A stretch of DNA of 64,000 bases from a virus. The notes under the pieces are model-generated. The model had not been told where the DNA came from. It saw only the letters and a list, made by a program, of their open reading frames with translations, and did not search any database. The stretch lies in the IMG/VR virus record IMGVR_UViG_3300031951_000037, positions 62,001 through 126,000 of that record; one strand, written 5' to 3'. This document shows positions 42,757-50,835 of this stretch, in pieces (the stretch's first letter is position 1; every line of letters begins with the position of its first letter). The position numbers and the translations under genes were made by a program.

Positions 42757-43464
42757 ATGGCTTTTTTAAGACACGTAGGGAAGCACGGTGATCGCAAGGT
42801 AGCGATTGTATTCCGTGAAGTACCAGGCGAGCCACATATGTGTTTAGTAGTATATACAGAACTACTCAACAGAAATATTCATGATCCGTTGGTAAAGTGC
42901 ATTGAAAGTGACATTGGTCAGAACAGTAAGAACTTAGCCGACGCATTAAATCGTACACACACCACTGATGGTAACATCATCCTTCAGAAGCTTCACGCCG
43001 AAGGCATGTTAAAGAAGGTTAATACAGAACTTATCGTAATGACCCCTGCCCCCAACACTCAGATTAAGCTTAGTGAATTGAACACTATCCTTGACGAAAT
43101 GGAAAAGGGCGAAGCAGCAGTTAAGAAGCTTGCTGAAATGGATAGTCAGCTTGGTATGCAGGATCCAGTTCAGGTTGCTAAGCGTATGCGCGGTGACATG
43201 ATCACTGAAAGTGCTACACGCAATGAAGTCCCGGCCGCTGCCCCATTGCAAGCATCAGGTGACGCATTAGGCGATGCAGCGATTGCTAACAACATTCGTC
43301 AACAGGCAATGAGAATGGCAGCAGAAGCTAGAGGTCTTCTAGCAGAATCGGAAAGAATGCTTAAGGAAGCTGATGCCCTTGCTCCCGCAGCCCCTGCTGT
43401 TAGTGCTACTCCAGTAGCAAAGAAGACACGTGGTAGACCAAAAAAGGTAGCTATTTCTGCATAA
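42757..43464 (+). CDS. Conserved phage protein with AT-hook-like C-terminus, 235 aa
   Basis: AAGGAG site before ATG 42757. The N-terminal ~95 residues (RHVGKHGDRKVAIVFREVPG ... LVVYTELLNRNIHD) look like a conserved phage domain. The middle is a helical EKGEAAVKKLAEMDSQ-type segment, and the end KKTRGRPKKVA contains the RGRP core of an AT-hook DNA-binding motif. I recall related proteins in marine T4-like phages without a defined function. Confidence 0.7.
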   Translation: MAFLRHVGKHGDRKVAIVFREVPGEPHMCLVVYTELLNRNIHDPLVKCIESDIGQNSKNLADALNRTHTTDGNIILQKLHAEGMLKKVNTELIVMTPAPNTQIKLSELNTILDEMEKGEAAVKKLAEMDSQLGMQDPVQVAKRMRGDMITESATRNEVPAAAPLQASGDALGDAAIANNIRQQAMRMAAEARGLLAESERMLKEADALAPAAPAVSATPVAKKTRGRPKKVAISA

Positions 43465-43474
43465 GGTAAAGTAA

Positions 43475-43771
43475 ATGTCCCCTGAATTTATTGAAAAGTG
43501 GGAAAGACTACTTGAAGATGTTGACAAGCAGAAAATTCCAGTTGAGTTTATCAAAAAGATTATATTGAAGTTACAAGGCAGAAGACAGCACACTATCAAT
43601 ATACAGAGACTAATGGAACAAGGACTTTACCCGGAAGAGATTGAAGATGTGATAAGCACTAAACTTATTGATCTTGACGAACTAGTAATAGGAATTGAAT
43701 TTATACTTAATGTTGAGAGCATTGCAGAAACAGTGCAGCCCGAAACAGATAGATTATTGAATGGATTATGA
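43475..43771 (+). CDS. Hypothetical helical protein, 98 aa
   Basis: Mostly helical and charged (EKWERLLEDVDKQKIPVEFI, then RLMEQGLYPEEIEDVIS). It overlaps the DHFR start by 4 bases, so it is probably co-translated with folate genes. No family recognised. Confidence 0.65.
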   Translation: MSPEFIEKWERLLEDVDKQKIPVEFIKKIILKLQGRRQHTINIQRLMEQGLYPEEIEDVISTKLIDLDELVIGIEFILNVESIAETVQPETDRLLNGL

Positions 43772-44238
43772 AACTAATAATAGCATGTGACCCAAATGGG
43801 GGTATAGGCTATGAAAACAGATTGCCCTGGAGTAATATCCAGGGCGATTTGCCAAGATTCAAGCGTTTAACAGAAGGACAAACTGTTATCATGGGACGCA
43901 ACACTTGGGATAGCTTACCAAAGAAACCGTTACCAAAGAGGTATAACTTTGTCGTAACGAGCCAACAACTTGATATGCCAGAGCATTCAGAATGCATAAC
44001 CTACGAAGAATTTACAGCCCCGTCTTGTTCTCTTAGGTTTAGTAGCACATGGTTGATAGGCGGCGCACAATTAGTCAATGCATGTTGGCCTCACATCACT
44101 GAAATACATCTAACAAACGTATACGACCATTATACTTGCGATACTCACATAGACCTGCTATATGTAGAAGCTAACTTTACTAGGGTTTGGAGCGAAGTGT
44201 TCCCTGATCATAGATATGAAATTTGGAAAAGAAAATGA
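43768..44238 (+). CDS. folA: Dihydrofolate reductase
   Basis: IIACDPNGGIGYENRLPWSN at the N-terminus is the classical DHFR start (I-x-A...N-G-G-I-G...LPW). FKRLTEGQTVIMGRNTWDSLP, then YNFVVTS and WLIGGAQLV, supply the remaining NADPH and folate motifs. The enzyme reduces dihydrofolate to tetrahydrofolate, feeding the next gene, thymidylate synthase. Stop and next start overlap (ATGA). Length of 156 residues is normal. Confidence 0.95.
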   Translation: MKLIIACDPNGGIGYENRLPWSNIQGDLPRFKRLTEGQTVIMGRNTWDSLPKKPLPKRYNFVVTSQQLDMPEHSECITYEEFTAPSCSLRFSSTWLIGGAQLVNACWPHITEIHLTNVYDHYTCDTHIDLLYVEANFTRVWSEVFPDHRYEIWKRK

Positions 44239-45065
44239 AACAGTACCACGATTTGCTTGAAGATATACTAAATAACGGTGAAGTCAAGGACGATAGAACT
44301 GGAGTCGGAACTATCAGCGTTTTTGGCCGTCAACTTAGATTTGATCTATCAAAAGGCTTCCCTGCTATTACTACTAAAAAATTAGCCTGGAAGTCAGTAA
44401 AAAGCGAATTACTTTGGTTTATAGAAGGGACAGGCGATGAGAGAAGACTTGCGGAAATTTTACACGGATCCAGAGATTCTACAAATAGCACTATCTGGAC
44501 AGGAAATGCTCAAGCAACTTATTGGTTGCCCAAGGCCAAATACGACGGGGATTTGGGACGAGTATATGGTGTGCAGTGGAGAGACTGGCGAGGAGTTGAC
44601 CAGCTCACAAAATTGATTGAGGGTATCAAGACTGATCCTAACGGTCGTAGACATATCATTACTGCATGGAATGTAGATGAACTTGATCAGATGGCATTGC
44701 CTCCCTGCCATGTTCTCGCACAGTTCTATGTTAGCAACGGTAAGCTAAGCTGCCATATGTATCAGCGTAGTGTTGACGTATTCCTTGGCCTCCCCTTCAA
44801 CATCGCTAGCTATGCGTTGCTTACTCATATGATTGCACAAGCATGTGACCTAAAGGTAGGTGAACTTATCATTTCAACTGGTGATACTCATATCTATAGC
44901 AATCATATTGAACAGGTTAAAGAACAGTTAAGCAGAGAAGAATACCCATTACCTGCTCTTTTCCTTAATCCCGAGATAAAAGATATTGACAAATTCGCAA
45001 TGGATGATATACTGCTATTTGACTATCAGAGTCATGGAACTATTAAGGCTGATATGGCAGTATGA
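44235..45065 (+). CDS. thyA: Thymidylate synthase
   Basis: ATG 44235 is preferred to a TTG at 44223. RTGVGTISVFGRQLRFDLS, GRVYGVQWRDW and MALPPCHVLAQFYV (catalytic Cys about residue 158) are unambiguous ThyA motifs, along with YQRSVDVFLGLPFNIASYA and TGDTHIYSNH. It methylates dUMP to dTMP using methylene-tetrahydrofolate. Coupled with DHFR upstream. Confidence 0.96.
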   Translation: MKQYHDLLEDILNNGEVKDDRTGVGTISVFGRQLRFDLSKGFPAITTKKLAWKSVKSELLWFIEGTGDERRLAEILHGSRDSTNSTIWTGNAQATYWLPKAKYDGDLGRVYGVQWRDWRGVDQLTKLIEGIKTDPNGRRHIITAWNVDELDQMALPPCHVLAQFYVSNGKLSCHMYQRSVDVFLGLPFNIASYALLTHMIAQACDLKVGELIISTGDTHIYSNHIEQVKEQLSREEYPLPALFLNPEIKDIDKFAMDDILLFDYQSHGTIKADMAV

Positions 45066-45304
45066 CAATTACCGTAACCGCACACTGGTTTACAGTCGGT
45101 GATGTGGAAGACCCTGAAATTTATGCGGCTGAGCCAATTTTTGAATGGCAGCAAACAGAAGCCGGTAAATGGGTTATGGAACATTCCAACCCAGCTCCTA
45201 GCTTTCACCAAATAGTTGATTTCACAGAATGGGGAACCAGATACTGTATTAAATGCTACCTAACTCCTGAAAATTATACTTATTGGAAGTTGAAATACGA
45301 ATGA
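45062..45304 (+). CDS. Small protein, possible fourth member of the LRW-end family
   Basis: The 80-residue protein (MTITVTAHWFTVGDVEDPE) ends YLTPENYTYWKLKYE, which resembles the C-terminal x-D-P-K-H-A-x-F-F-x-L-R-W end of the three small proteins at 41926-42696. It overlaps ThyA by 4 bases and the next gene by 4. Function unknown. Confidence 0.6.
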   Translation: MTITVTAHWFTVGDVEDPEIYAAEPIFEWQQTEAGKWVMEHSNPAPSFHQIVDFTEWGTRYCIKCYLTPENYTYWKLKYE

Positions 45305-45591
45305 AAACCCGTGAAGAAATCATCAATAATATGTGCATGACCTTTCGTCATGATTACGGTCTTGAAATCAGTGAAGATGATAGAATGTACACACTTATGT
45401 CAGGCATGACTAAGCAGGAACGTGAAGCATTATATCGTGATATGGAGCAGGTCTTTGATCACTGCTTTTCTTCTATCTTTACCGAGTTTCAAGGCGTGTA
45501 TAACGGTTCTCTGATTACTATGCCAAAAAACGAAGAACATGCTAAGGCCATGCTTAGAGTAGCACAGTTTTATTTGGACAACCAGGGATGA
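45301..45591 (+). CDS. Hypothetical protein, 96 aa
   Basis: ATG 45301 overlaps the previous stop and is preferred to a TTG at 45283. Helical, with TREEIINNMCMTFRHDYGLE at the N-terminus and KNEEHAKAMLRVAQFYLD at the end. It overlaps the epimerase gene by 4 bases. No family recognised. Confidence 0.65.
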   Translation: MKTREEIINNMCMTFRHDYGLEISEDDRMYTLMSGMTKQEREALYRDMEQVFDHCFSSIFTEFQGVYNGSLITMPKNEEHAKAMLRVAQFYLDNQG

Positions 45592-46553
45592 GAGTTCTAG
45601 TCACAGGTGGTATGGGCTTTATTGGGCATAACGTTGTTGCTCAATTAGAAGACATGGGGTATGACGATATCACACTTGTTGACAATTTTACTACATATGG
45701 AATCATTCCCGAAAATGAATTAACTGCGTTGATGTTAGAGCGTCAATCACGTATTTCGTCTGTCTGTTATGAATATGATATTGCAGCATCGGCAGTGGAA
45801 ACTGCGTTTAAAGCAAATAAGCCCGACCTTGTAATTCATCTTGCTAGTTTCCCTAGACAGAAGGTAGTCAATAGCAATCCTACACTAGCTGCCGACACGA
45901 TGATGAAGGGCTTACTCAATCTTTGTGAGTTGAGTTGCAAGTATCAGGTCAAGCGTTTTGTGTATGTCAGTAGTAGCATGGTCTATGGCGACTTCAAAGA
46001 CGGCACTGATGAATATGCATTCTGCAAGCCCCAAGGACAATATGCTATCATGAAGCTTGCAGGAGAGCAGCTTGTAAGAGACTACGGGCATCGTGGATGC
46101 TTTGATTATACAATCGTTCGCCCCAGTGCTGTGTATGGTCCGTGTGACGTTGAGGATAGAGTAGTATCAAAGTTTTTTATGACTGCGATGCGTGATGGTA
46201 TTCTTAAGGTCAATGGGGAACACGAGCGACTAGACTTTACGTATGTAACAGATACCGCCTCAGGCATCGTAGGAGCGTCTCTTAGTAAGGACACGGCGTT
46301 CAGAACATATAACATCACTCGGGGCGAATCTAGAACCTTACTTGAAGCAGCAACGCTTATCACAAAGATTGTTGGAAAGGGTAAGATTGAAGTAACGCAT
46401 AAAAGCGAAGACTACCCAAGTCGCGGCACATTAAGCATCAACGCAGCACGTAGAGATTTTGAATTCAGCCCTACCATCAACATAGAAGAAGGATTTGTCA
46501 GGTACTATGAATACTTGGTTAATTCCCCATTTTGGTCTGAAAAGACAGTATAA
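45588..46553 (+). CDS. NAD-dependent sugar epimerase/dehydratase (SDR)
   Basis: MRVLVTGGMGFIGHNVVAQL is the G-x-x-G-x-x-G nucleotide-binding fold. FVYVSSSMVYGDF is the Ser strand and YAIMK near residue 151 is the Y-x-x-x-K catalytic pair. TIVRPSAVYGP and VNGEHERLDFTYVTD are extended-SDR motifs for NDP-sugar substrates. It is followed by a DegT aminotransferase that overlaps its end, a pairing typical of amino-sugar synthesis. Confidence 0.85.
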   Translation: MRVLVTGGMGFIGHNVVAQLEDMGYDDITLVDNFTTYGIIPENELTALMLERQSRISSVCYEYDIAASAVETAFKANKPDLVIHLASFPRQKVVNSNPTLAADTMMKGLLNLCELSCKYQVKRFVYVSSSMVYGDFKDGTDEYAFCKPQGQYAIMKLAGEQLVRDYGHRGCFDYTIVRPSAVYGPCDVEDRVVSKFFMTAMRDGILKVNGEHERLDFTYVTDTASGIVGASLSKDTAFRTYNITRGESRTLLEAATLITKIVGKGKIEVTHKSEDYPSRGTLSINAARRDFEFSPTINIEEGFVRYYEYLVNSPFWSEKTV

Positions 46554-47604
46554 TAATCTTCAAGAGGAGTTGCTAGATGCAACTCACGAAGCCCTAAAAG
46601 AAGGGACATTAGTTAACGGACCTTTCACGGCTTCTTTTGAATCTTGGCTTAGAGATTACACTGGATGTAAGTTTGCTACTGTTACTCACAGTGGTACTCA
46701 GGCGCTAGAATTCATCGCTGGCTATCACTACGATCTAAGCTTTTTGGCAGGGTATGATGACCCTCCTAAAATACGTATTCCTAATTTAACTTATCCAGCA
46801 ACACTCAACGCTTTCTATACGACTGGTTGGGAAATTGAATTAGTTGACACTGATAACAATGGATTGATCAAGGTTGACAGTTATGAAGATAACCTGGATA
46901 CTCATACTTGTTTTGTAGGACTATACGGCGCAACTGGAAATAGAGCATTCTATTCGCCTATAATCGTAGATGGTGCCCAGCACTGGCTATCTACTACTAA
47001 GGATCAAGTGGGTGATGGTATGGCTATCAGCTTTGACCCAACTAAGAACTTGCCTAGCAGCGGCAATGGCGGCGCCGTAGTGACGAATGATGAAGCGTTG
47101 TATGATTGGGTAAACGTTATGAAGAATAACGGCAAACCAGACCATTTCTACTCTGGATCAAACAGTAAGATGAGCGAACTAGAGTGCAGTCATTTGTTGG
47201 TAAGAGCAAAGTACATTGATGCTTGGCAATTGCGTAGATATGATATTAGAAAATACTATTTGAAGCAGTTTGATGAGTTGCCAATCAAATGCTTAAGCCG
47301 CGGATTTCATGCGGGCCGCGGATTAAACTGTCACGCTGACCAAAAGTTCGTCATTTACACTAGTGATAGAAATGATTTGTTGAACTATCTACTAGACAAT
47401 GGAATTGAAGCCAAAGTGCATTACCCATACGCACTTTCTGAACTTCCTATATCAAAGGATATCGTCAGCAAGCCCGATCTTATTAGCACTAGCGTAGCAT
47501 TATCTAGAGGATTGCTAAGTCTTCCTATCTATCCTGAACTATCAGATAGTGAAATTGAAACTATTGCAGATAAGGTAAAGGAATTTTATTCCAATCATAA
47601 ATAA
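46507..47604 (+). CDS. DegT/DnrJ/EryC1/StrS aminotransferase
   Basis: ATG 46507 is preferred over TTG 46495. IPHFGLKRQYNNLQEEL, FATVTHSGTQALEF, RIPNLTYPAT and VDGAQHWLS are standard motifs of sugar PLP aminotransferases. Lys180 in FDPTKNLPSSGNGG is the PLP-binding residue, in the form found in this family. It would transfer an amino group to an NDP-keto-sugar, following the epimerase/dehydratase upstream. The product may feed the 14-34 kb glycan cluster. Confidence 0.85.
   Translation: MNTWLIPHFGLKRQYNNLQEELLDATHEALKEGTLVNGPFTASFESWLRDYTGCKFATVTHSGTQALEFIAGYHYDLSFLAGYDDPPKIRIPNLTYPATLNAFYTTGWEIELVDTDNNGLIKVDSYEDNLDTHTCFVGLYGATGNRAFYSPIIVDGAQHWLSTTKDQVGDGMAISFDPTKNLPSSGNGGAVVTNDEALYDWVNVMKNNGKPDHFYSGSNSKMSELECSHLLVRAKYIDAWQLRRYDIRKYYLKQFDELPIKCLSRGFHAGRGLNCHADQKFVIYTSDRNDLLNYLLDNGIEAKVHYPYALSELPISKDIVSKPDLISTSVALSRGLLSLPIYPELSDSEIETIADKVKEFYSNHK
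47597..47603 (+). promoter_or_regulatory. Putative late promoter ATAAATA before spanin genes
   Basis: ATCATAAATAATAGC overlaps the aminotransferase stop and lies 5 bases before ATG 47609. Lysis genes are expected to be late genes. Confidence 0.45.
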
Positions 47605-47608
47605 TAGC

Positions 47609-48070
47609 ATGAACGTTTATTGGCTAATTGCATTAATACCTACATGGGTTATCTTTACACTTCTTATTGCAGGCGCAGTAGGACTATTTGTCGCATTCTT
47701 TGTTGGTAGAATACCCTTTATCAAGCAATATAATTTTCCAATCAAGCTAGTTTCCACTATTTTGCTAATCTGCGGCGTATACTTGCAAGGTGCCGCAGCA
47801 TATAAACAAAGCGTAGCTGTTGAAGTAGCAGAACTCAAGGTTAAGCTGGCAGAAGCAGAAGCTAAGGGTGCAAAAACTAACACAGAAATCGTTGAAAAGA
47901 TTGTTAAAGATACCCAGGTCATTCGTGAAAAAGGTAGAACAATCACTGAATATGTTGACAGAGAAGTTATCAAGTATAACAACAGATGTGAGCTTCCGGC
48001 AGAAGTAATCAATGCACACAATGCAGCAGCTACATTAGATCCTAGCAAGCTTGAGGGAGAAAAGAAGTGA
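47609..48070 (+). CDS. i-spanin-like inner-membrane protein
   Basis: Two hydrophobic segments (about residues 5-32 and 45-65; IALIPTWVIFTLLIAGAVGL and VSTILLICGVYLQG) are followed by a long helical, coiled-coil-like periplasmic part (AEVAELKVKLAEAEAKG, VIREKGRTITEYVDREV). The C-terminal CELPAEVINAHNAAA resembles the Cys/LPxxV end of Rz proteins. Its stop overlaps the next gene, a lipoprotein, in the manner of Rz/Rz1. Together they would fuse inner and outer membranes at lysis. Confidence 0.8.
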   Translation: MNVYWLIALIPTWVIFTLLIAGAVGLFVAFFVGRIPFIKQYNFPIKLVSTILLICGVYLQGAAAYKQSVAVEVAELKVKLAEAEAKGAKTNTEIVEKIVKDTQVIREKGRTITEYVDREVIKYNNRCELPAEVINAHNAAATLDPSKLEGEKK

Positions 48071-48336
48071 AGAAATTAGTGATTCTTCCACTTTTCCTAT
48101 TAGCAGGATGTGCAGTACATGTAGAGCCTGTAAATCCTAAGTTTCCAGAAGCACCCGCAACCCTACAAGAAAAATGCGCTCAACTCAAAGAAGCAACTGA
48201 GGGAATGTCTCTCACTGAGTTTACTAAAGTTGTAATTGAAAACTATGTTTTGTACCACGAATGCAGCCGAAAAGTTGACGGTTGGCAAGAGTGGTATGCT
48301 AAACAAAAAGCGATATTTGAAAACGCTACCAAATAA
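48067..48336 (+). CDS. o-spanin-like outer-membrane lipoprotein
   Basis: Signal peptide with lipobox: KKLVILPLFLLAGC, lipidated Cys about residue 15. The mature part is short with Pro-rich start (VEPVNPKFPEAPATL) and two more Cys. Overlapping the preceding i-spanin-like gene by 4 bases, it matches the two-component spanin arrangement. At 89 residues it is longer than many Rz1 proteins. Confidence 0.75.
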   Translation: MKKLVILPLFLLAGCAVHVEPVNPKFPEAPATLQEKCAQLKEATEGMSLTEFTKVVIENYVLYHECSRKVDGWQEWYAKQKAIFENATK

Positions 48337-48355
48337 CAAAGTGGCATCCATCGTG

Positions 48356-48362
48356 ATAAATA
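48356..48362 (+). promoter_or_regulatory. Putative late promoter in an inverted repeat
   Basis: ATAAATACTC, 24 bases before ATG 48386. CGTGAT (48352-48357) and ATCACG (48370-48375) are complementary and bracket it. GGAAGG ribosome site follows at 48375-48380. Confidence 0.6.
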
Positions 48363-48385
48363 CTCTATAATCACGGAAGGTTACT

Positions 48386-48925
48386 ATGGCTACACAACAA
48401 ATCATCAATATCGGTACATTACCTAATGATGGCGAAGGCGATCCGTTACGTGTAGCATTTAGCAAGATCAACAATAACTTCTCAAATCTATTTTCTACAT
48501 TTGTTAATACTAGCTTGTCATACAGTAGTGGCAATGTTGCTGGTCAAGTGATATTTGAAACTCCTGCCAACACATTCACTATGGGGGAAATGTTCGTTTA
48601 TACCGCAGATTCTAGCACCAATGAGTCACAGACTATTCAATTGTTTGCACAACTCAATCAATCAGCAGATGACGTAAAGTTTACTGGCTATGGTAGTACA
48701 TTTTTCGGAAATGCATTATCTAGTTATGATATGGAAGTGTCAGATGGAAATGTAAAAATATTAGCTAATCCATTAACTGGCAACCTCTTATTTCACTTTA
48801 TTGGCTCACAAAACATGTGGGTCGGACCAAACGTTCCAGGTATCCCGTTACAATTGGATGGATATATTGCTAATTCAATCATGTCAACTGAGGAAGACCA
48901 AGGCGTTACAACAGAGCAACTATAA
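48386..48925 (+). CDS. Virion structural protein with INIGTLPNDG N-terminus
   Basis: QIINIGTLPNDGEGDPLRVA followed by FSKINNNFSNLF is an N-terminal motif recurrent in phage fibre or head-surface proteins (I-G-T-x-P-N-D-G-x-G-D-P-L-R-x-A-F-x-K-I-N-x-N-F). The rest is beta-rich. It is preceded by a late promoter and followed by TAATG coupling to the first CTS-like protein, so a virion role is likely. Confidence 0.75.
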   Translation: MATQQIINIGTLPNDGEGDPLRVAFSKINNNFSNLFSTFVNTSLSYSSGNVAGQVIFETPANTFTMGEMFVYTADSSTNESQTIQLFAQLNQSADDVKFTGYGSTFFGNALSSYDMEVSDGNVKILANPLTGNLLFHFIGSQNMWVGPNVPGIPLQLDGYIANSIMSTEEDQGVTTEQL

Positions 48926-49314
48926 TGAGGGCACACGAATTCATCACCGAATCAGTTACAGATGGGTTAAACATGGTGGCCCATACTCTTCCTAGCACCT
49001 ACATTATGCCTGACCTTAAGAATAATGACTTCTATGAATTATATCGCTTTGGTTTAGCTATTGCAGATGTTCGTGGAAGTAGCGGCAATGATGATGTTCA
49101 GAACGGATTCAAGCATGAGTTTGAAGCCGAAAGTATGTGGGGAGAGCATCAAGTAGTTGTTTCTTGGGACCCAAACATTGATCAAGTTCTTGACCAAGCG
49201 TTAAGTAAAGTTCACAAAAAAGGTAAAAAGTTAGTCAGTACTAAAACTAGTGACGAGATTCCTAGCACTAGTACTGGATCACCTTTGAAGCCTTTTAAAG
49301 GATATAAGCGATGA
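48925..49314 (+). CDS. Putative internal head protein 1 (MRAHEFITE N-terminus)
   Basis: The first nine residues MRAHEFITE followed by Ser resemble the capsid-targeting sequence of T4 internal proteins (MKTYQEFIxE, recalled from the literature), which is cut by the prohead protease after [I/L]-x-E. The next two genes share it. The C-terminal end SPLKPFKGYKR is nearly identical to the SPIKPFKGYKK of the second protein. The protein may be packaged with DNA and injected. Its mature activity is unknown. Confidence 0.65.
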   Translation: MRAHEFITESVTDGLNMVAHTLPSTYIMPDLKNNDFYELYRFGLAIADVRGSSGNDDVQNGFKHEFEAESMWGEHQVVVSWDPNIDQVLDQALSKVHKKGKKLVSTKTSDEIPSTSTGSPLKPFKGYKR

Positions 49315-49685
49315 GAGCTTGGGAATTTATCACTGAAGGGAAGAAAGTTCCCGATTCCCCTGAACATCACGACGGTCCTATGACCGGGCTTCATAGATTT
49401 GCTGACAGCACCTACGACCGTTTTTATCTGTTAAATCGTGTAATGATGGCTGCTGCAAGCACAGACGGAAAAACGATCCCTGATATAGACAGCGATAGTT
49501 GGGCTTCTCGTTTTAACATAGCACATCCCTACACAAAAGAAGAAGCGGATAAGTTAAAAATAGCATATAAAGCAGCAGGTGTCAGAAAGTTTGATGACAT
49601 AACAAACGGAGATTTGTCCAGTACTGAACCAAAAGGCACTAATGATGCTAGCCCAATCAAGCCATTCAAAGGATATAAAAAGTGA
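49311..49685 (+). CDS. Putative internal head protein 2 (MRAWEFITE N-terminus)
   Basis: MRAWEFITE followed by Gly gives the same I-T-E cleavage form as the gene before. The body (TGLHRFADSTYDRFYLLNRVMMAAASTDG) aligns with KFMDNGTDRTYHLNQIMKAVAMADG of the third protein. The start overlaps the previous stop (ATGA). Paralogue; function unknown. Confidence 0.65.
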   Translation: MRAWEFITEGKKVPDSPEHHDGPMTGLHRFADSTYDRFYLLNRVMMAAASTDGKTIPDIDSDSWASRFNIAHPYTKEEADKLKIAYKAAGVRKFDDITNGDLSSTEPKGTNDASPIKPFKGYKK

Positions 49686-50059
49686 GAGCTAGTGAATTCA
49701 TCCATGAAAGCAAGGGTAAGGTGCCTAAAAGACACAATAATGCCCAGCCCGGTGCCTATAAGTTTATGGACAATGGCACGGATAGAACTTACCACTTGAA
49801 TCAGATTATGAAAGCAGTAGCAATGGCGGATGGATCATCTACTAAGGCTCTTAAAATGGATGATGAAAGCTTTGTCGGTAAAAATAATCTTGCATACCCA
49901 TATAGTGATTTAGAACATAACATGATGCACCAAGCATTTAATACGGTATCTCCTACCCAAGCAAAAGCAATGATCAAGGGACGAGATAGCAGCGAGTTGG
50001 ATTCTGTAAATAAGGTTAGCCCTGTTGCAAAAAGACCAAAAGATCACAGAAAAAAATAA
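49682..50059 (+). CDS. Putative internal head protein 3 (MRASEFIHE N-terminus)
   Basis: GTG start overlapping the previous stop (GTGA). MRASEFIHE followed by Ser gives an I-H-E site. The C-terminus is basic (VAKRPKDHRKK). A basic, small, cleaved protein fits T4-like internal proteins that bind packaged DNA. Function unknown. Confidence 0.65.
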   Translation: MRASEFIHESKGKVPKRHNNAQPGAYKFMDNGTDRTYHLNQIMKAVAMADGSSTKALKMDDESFVGKNNLAYPYSDLEHNMMHQAFNTVSPTQAKAMIKGRDSSELDSVNKVSPVAKRPKDHRKK

Positions 50060-50089
50060 TTACACCACCTTCACTAGATAAGTAATGCT

Positions 50090-50794
50090 ATGAGCAACTT
50101 AATTGATATTAACCAAACCCTAGACCTCGTCAAGCTAAAGTTTTACAACGAATGGCTTTACACTGCCCACATCTATGATGAGGGCGACAGCGAATTTCAC
50201 CGCCAGCTTACTAAGCAAGTAGTAGAAACTTATGTTGATCCTATTGACTTACCTAAGGATGCACACATTCTTGATCTTGGATGTGGCCCGGGATATTTCC
50301 TAGACGAAATGAAAGAAAGAGAATACACTAACGTTTACGGTGTAACATTGAGTCCCGGCGATATTTCTATCTGCGAAGGCAAGGGACACACTATTAAGAA
50401 GTACGACTTGAGTTTCCTTCCACAGAAGGATGGTTACTATGATGAGTCAGTAGACTTCATCTTCTTGCGCCATGCATTAGAGCATAGTCCATATCCTATC
50501 TTCTCATTGATGGAATACAATCGTGTATTGAAGCAGGGTGCAAAGATTTATATTGAAGTCCCTGCACCTGATTGTGATCGCAAGCACGAATTCAATCTGA
50601 ATCACTATAGTATCTTTGGTGCAAATCAGTTGGCTGCATTATTAATTCGTTGCGGGTTCAACATTGATAACTTCAACAATCTTGAGTTTGACCTCAACAT
50701 GCCCGACCCAGAAGATCCTGAAAAGACTACTAAGGCTAAAGAAACATACTACTGTATTGTTGCTACTAAAGCACGACCCTTAGATATCAAGTAA
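50090..50794 (+). CDS. Class I SAM-dependent methyltransferase
   Basis: HILDLGCGPGYFLDEM is motif I (G-x-G-x-G SAM site). VYGVTLSPGDI is motif II, DFIFLRHALEHSPYP the post-I region, and EYNRVLKQGAKIYIEVP the typical Methyltransf_11-type segment. Target unknown. Located between virion genes, it could methylate a sugar, protein or small molecule. A strong terminator follows. Confidence 0.8.
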   Translation: MSNLIDINQTLDLVKLKFYNEWLYTAHIYDEGDSEFHRQLTKQVVETYVDPIDLPKDAHILDLGCGPGYFLDEMKEREYTNVYGVTLSPGDISICEGKGHTIKKYDLSFLPQKDGYYDESVDFIFLRHALEHSPYPIFSLMEYNRVLKQGAKIYIEVPAPDCDRKHEFNLNHYSIFGANQLAALLIRCGFNIDNFNNLEFDLNMPDPEDPEKTTKAKETYYCIVATKARPLDIK

Positions 50795-50799
50795 GTAAG

Positions 50800-50806
50800 A
50801 TAAATA
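50800..50806 (+). promoter_or_regulatory. Putative late promoter overlapping a terminator hairpin
   Basis: ATAAATACTC lies 29 bases before ATG 50836. Its last bases form the left arm of the perfect hairpin at 50803-50830. Confidence 0.55.
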
Positions 50807-50835
50807 CTCTCATAGAAATGTGAGAGTATTTTTTT
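50803..50835 (+). terminator. Perfect intrinsic terminator abutting the next start codon
   Basis: AATACTCTCA (50803-50812) and TGAGAGTATT (50821-50830) form a 10-bp stem with 8-base loop; a T run continues to 50835, immediately before ATG 50836. Confidence 0.85.
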
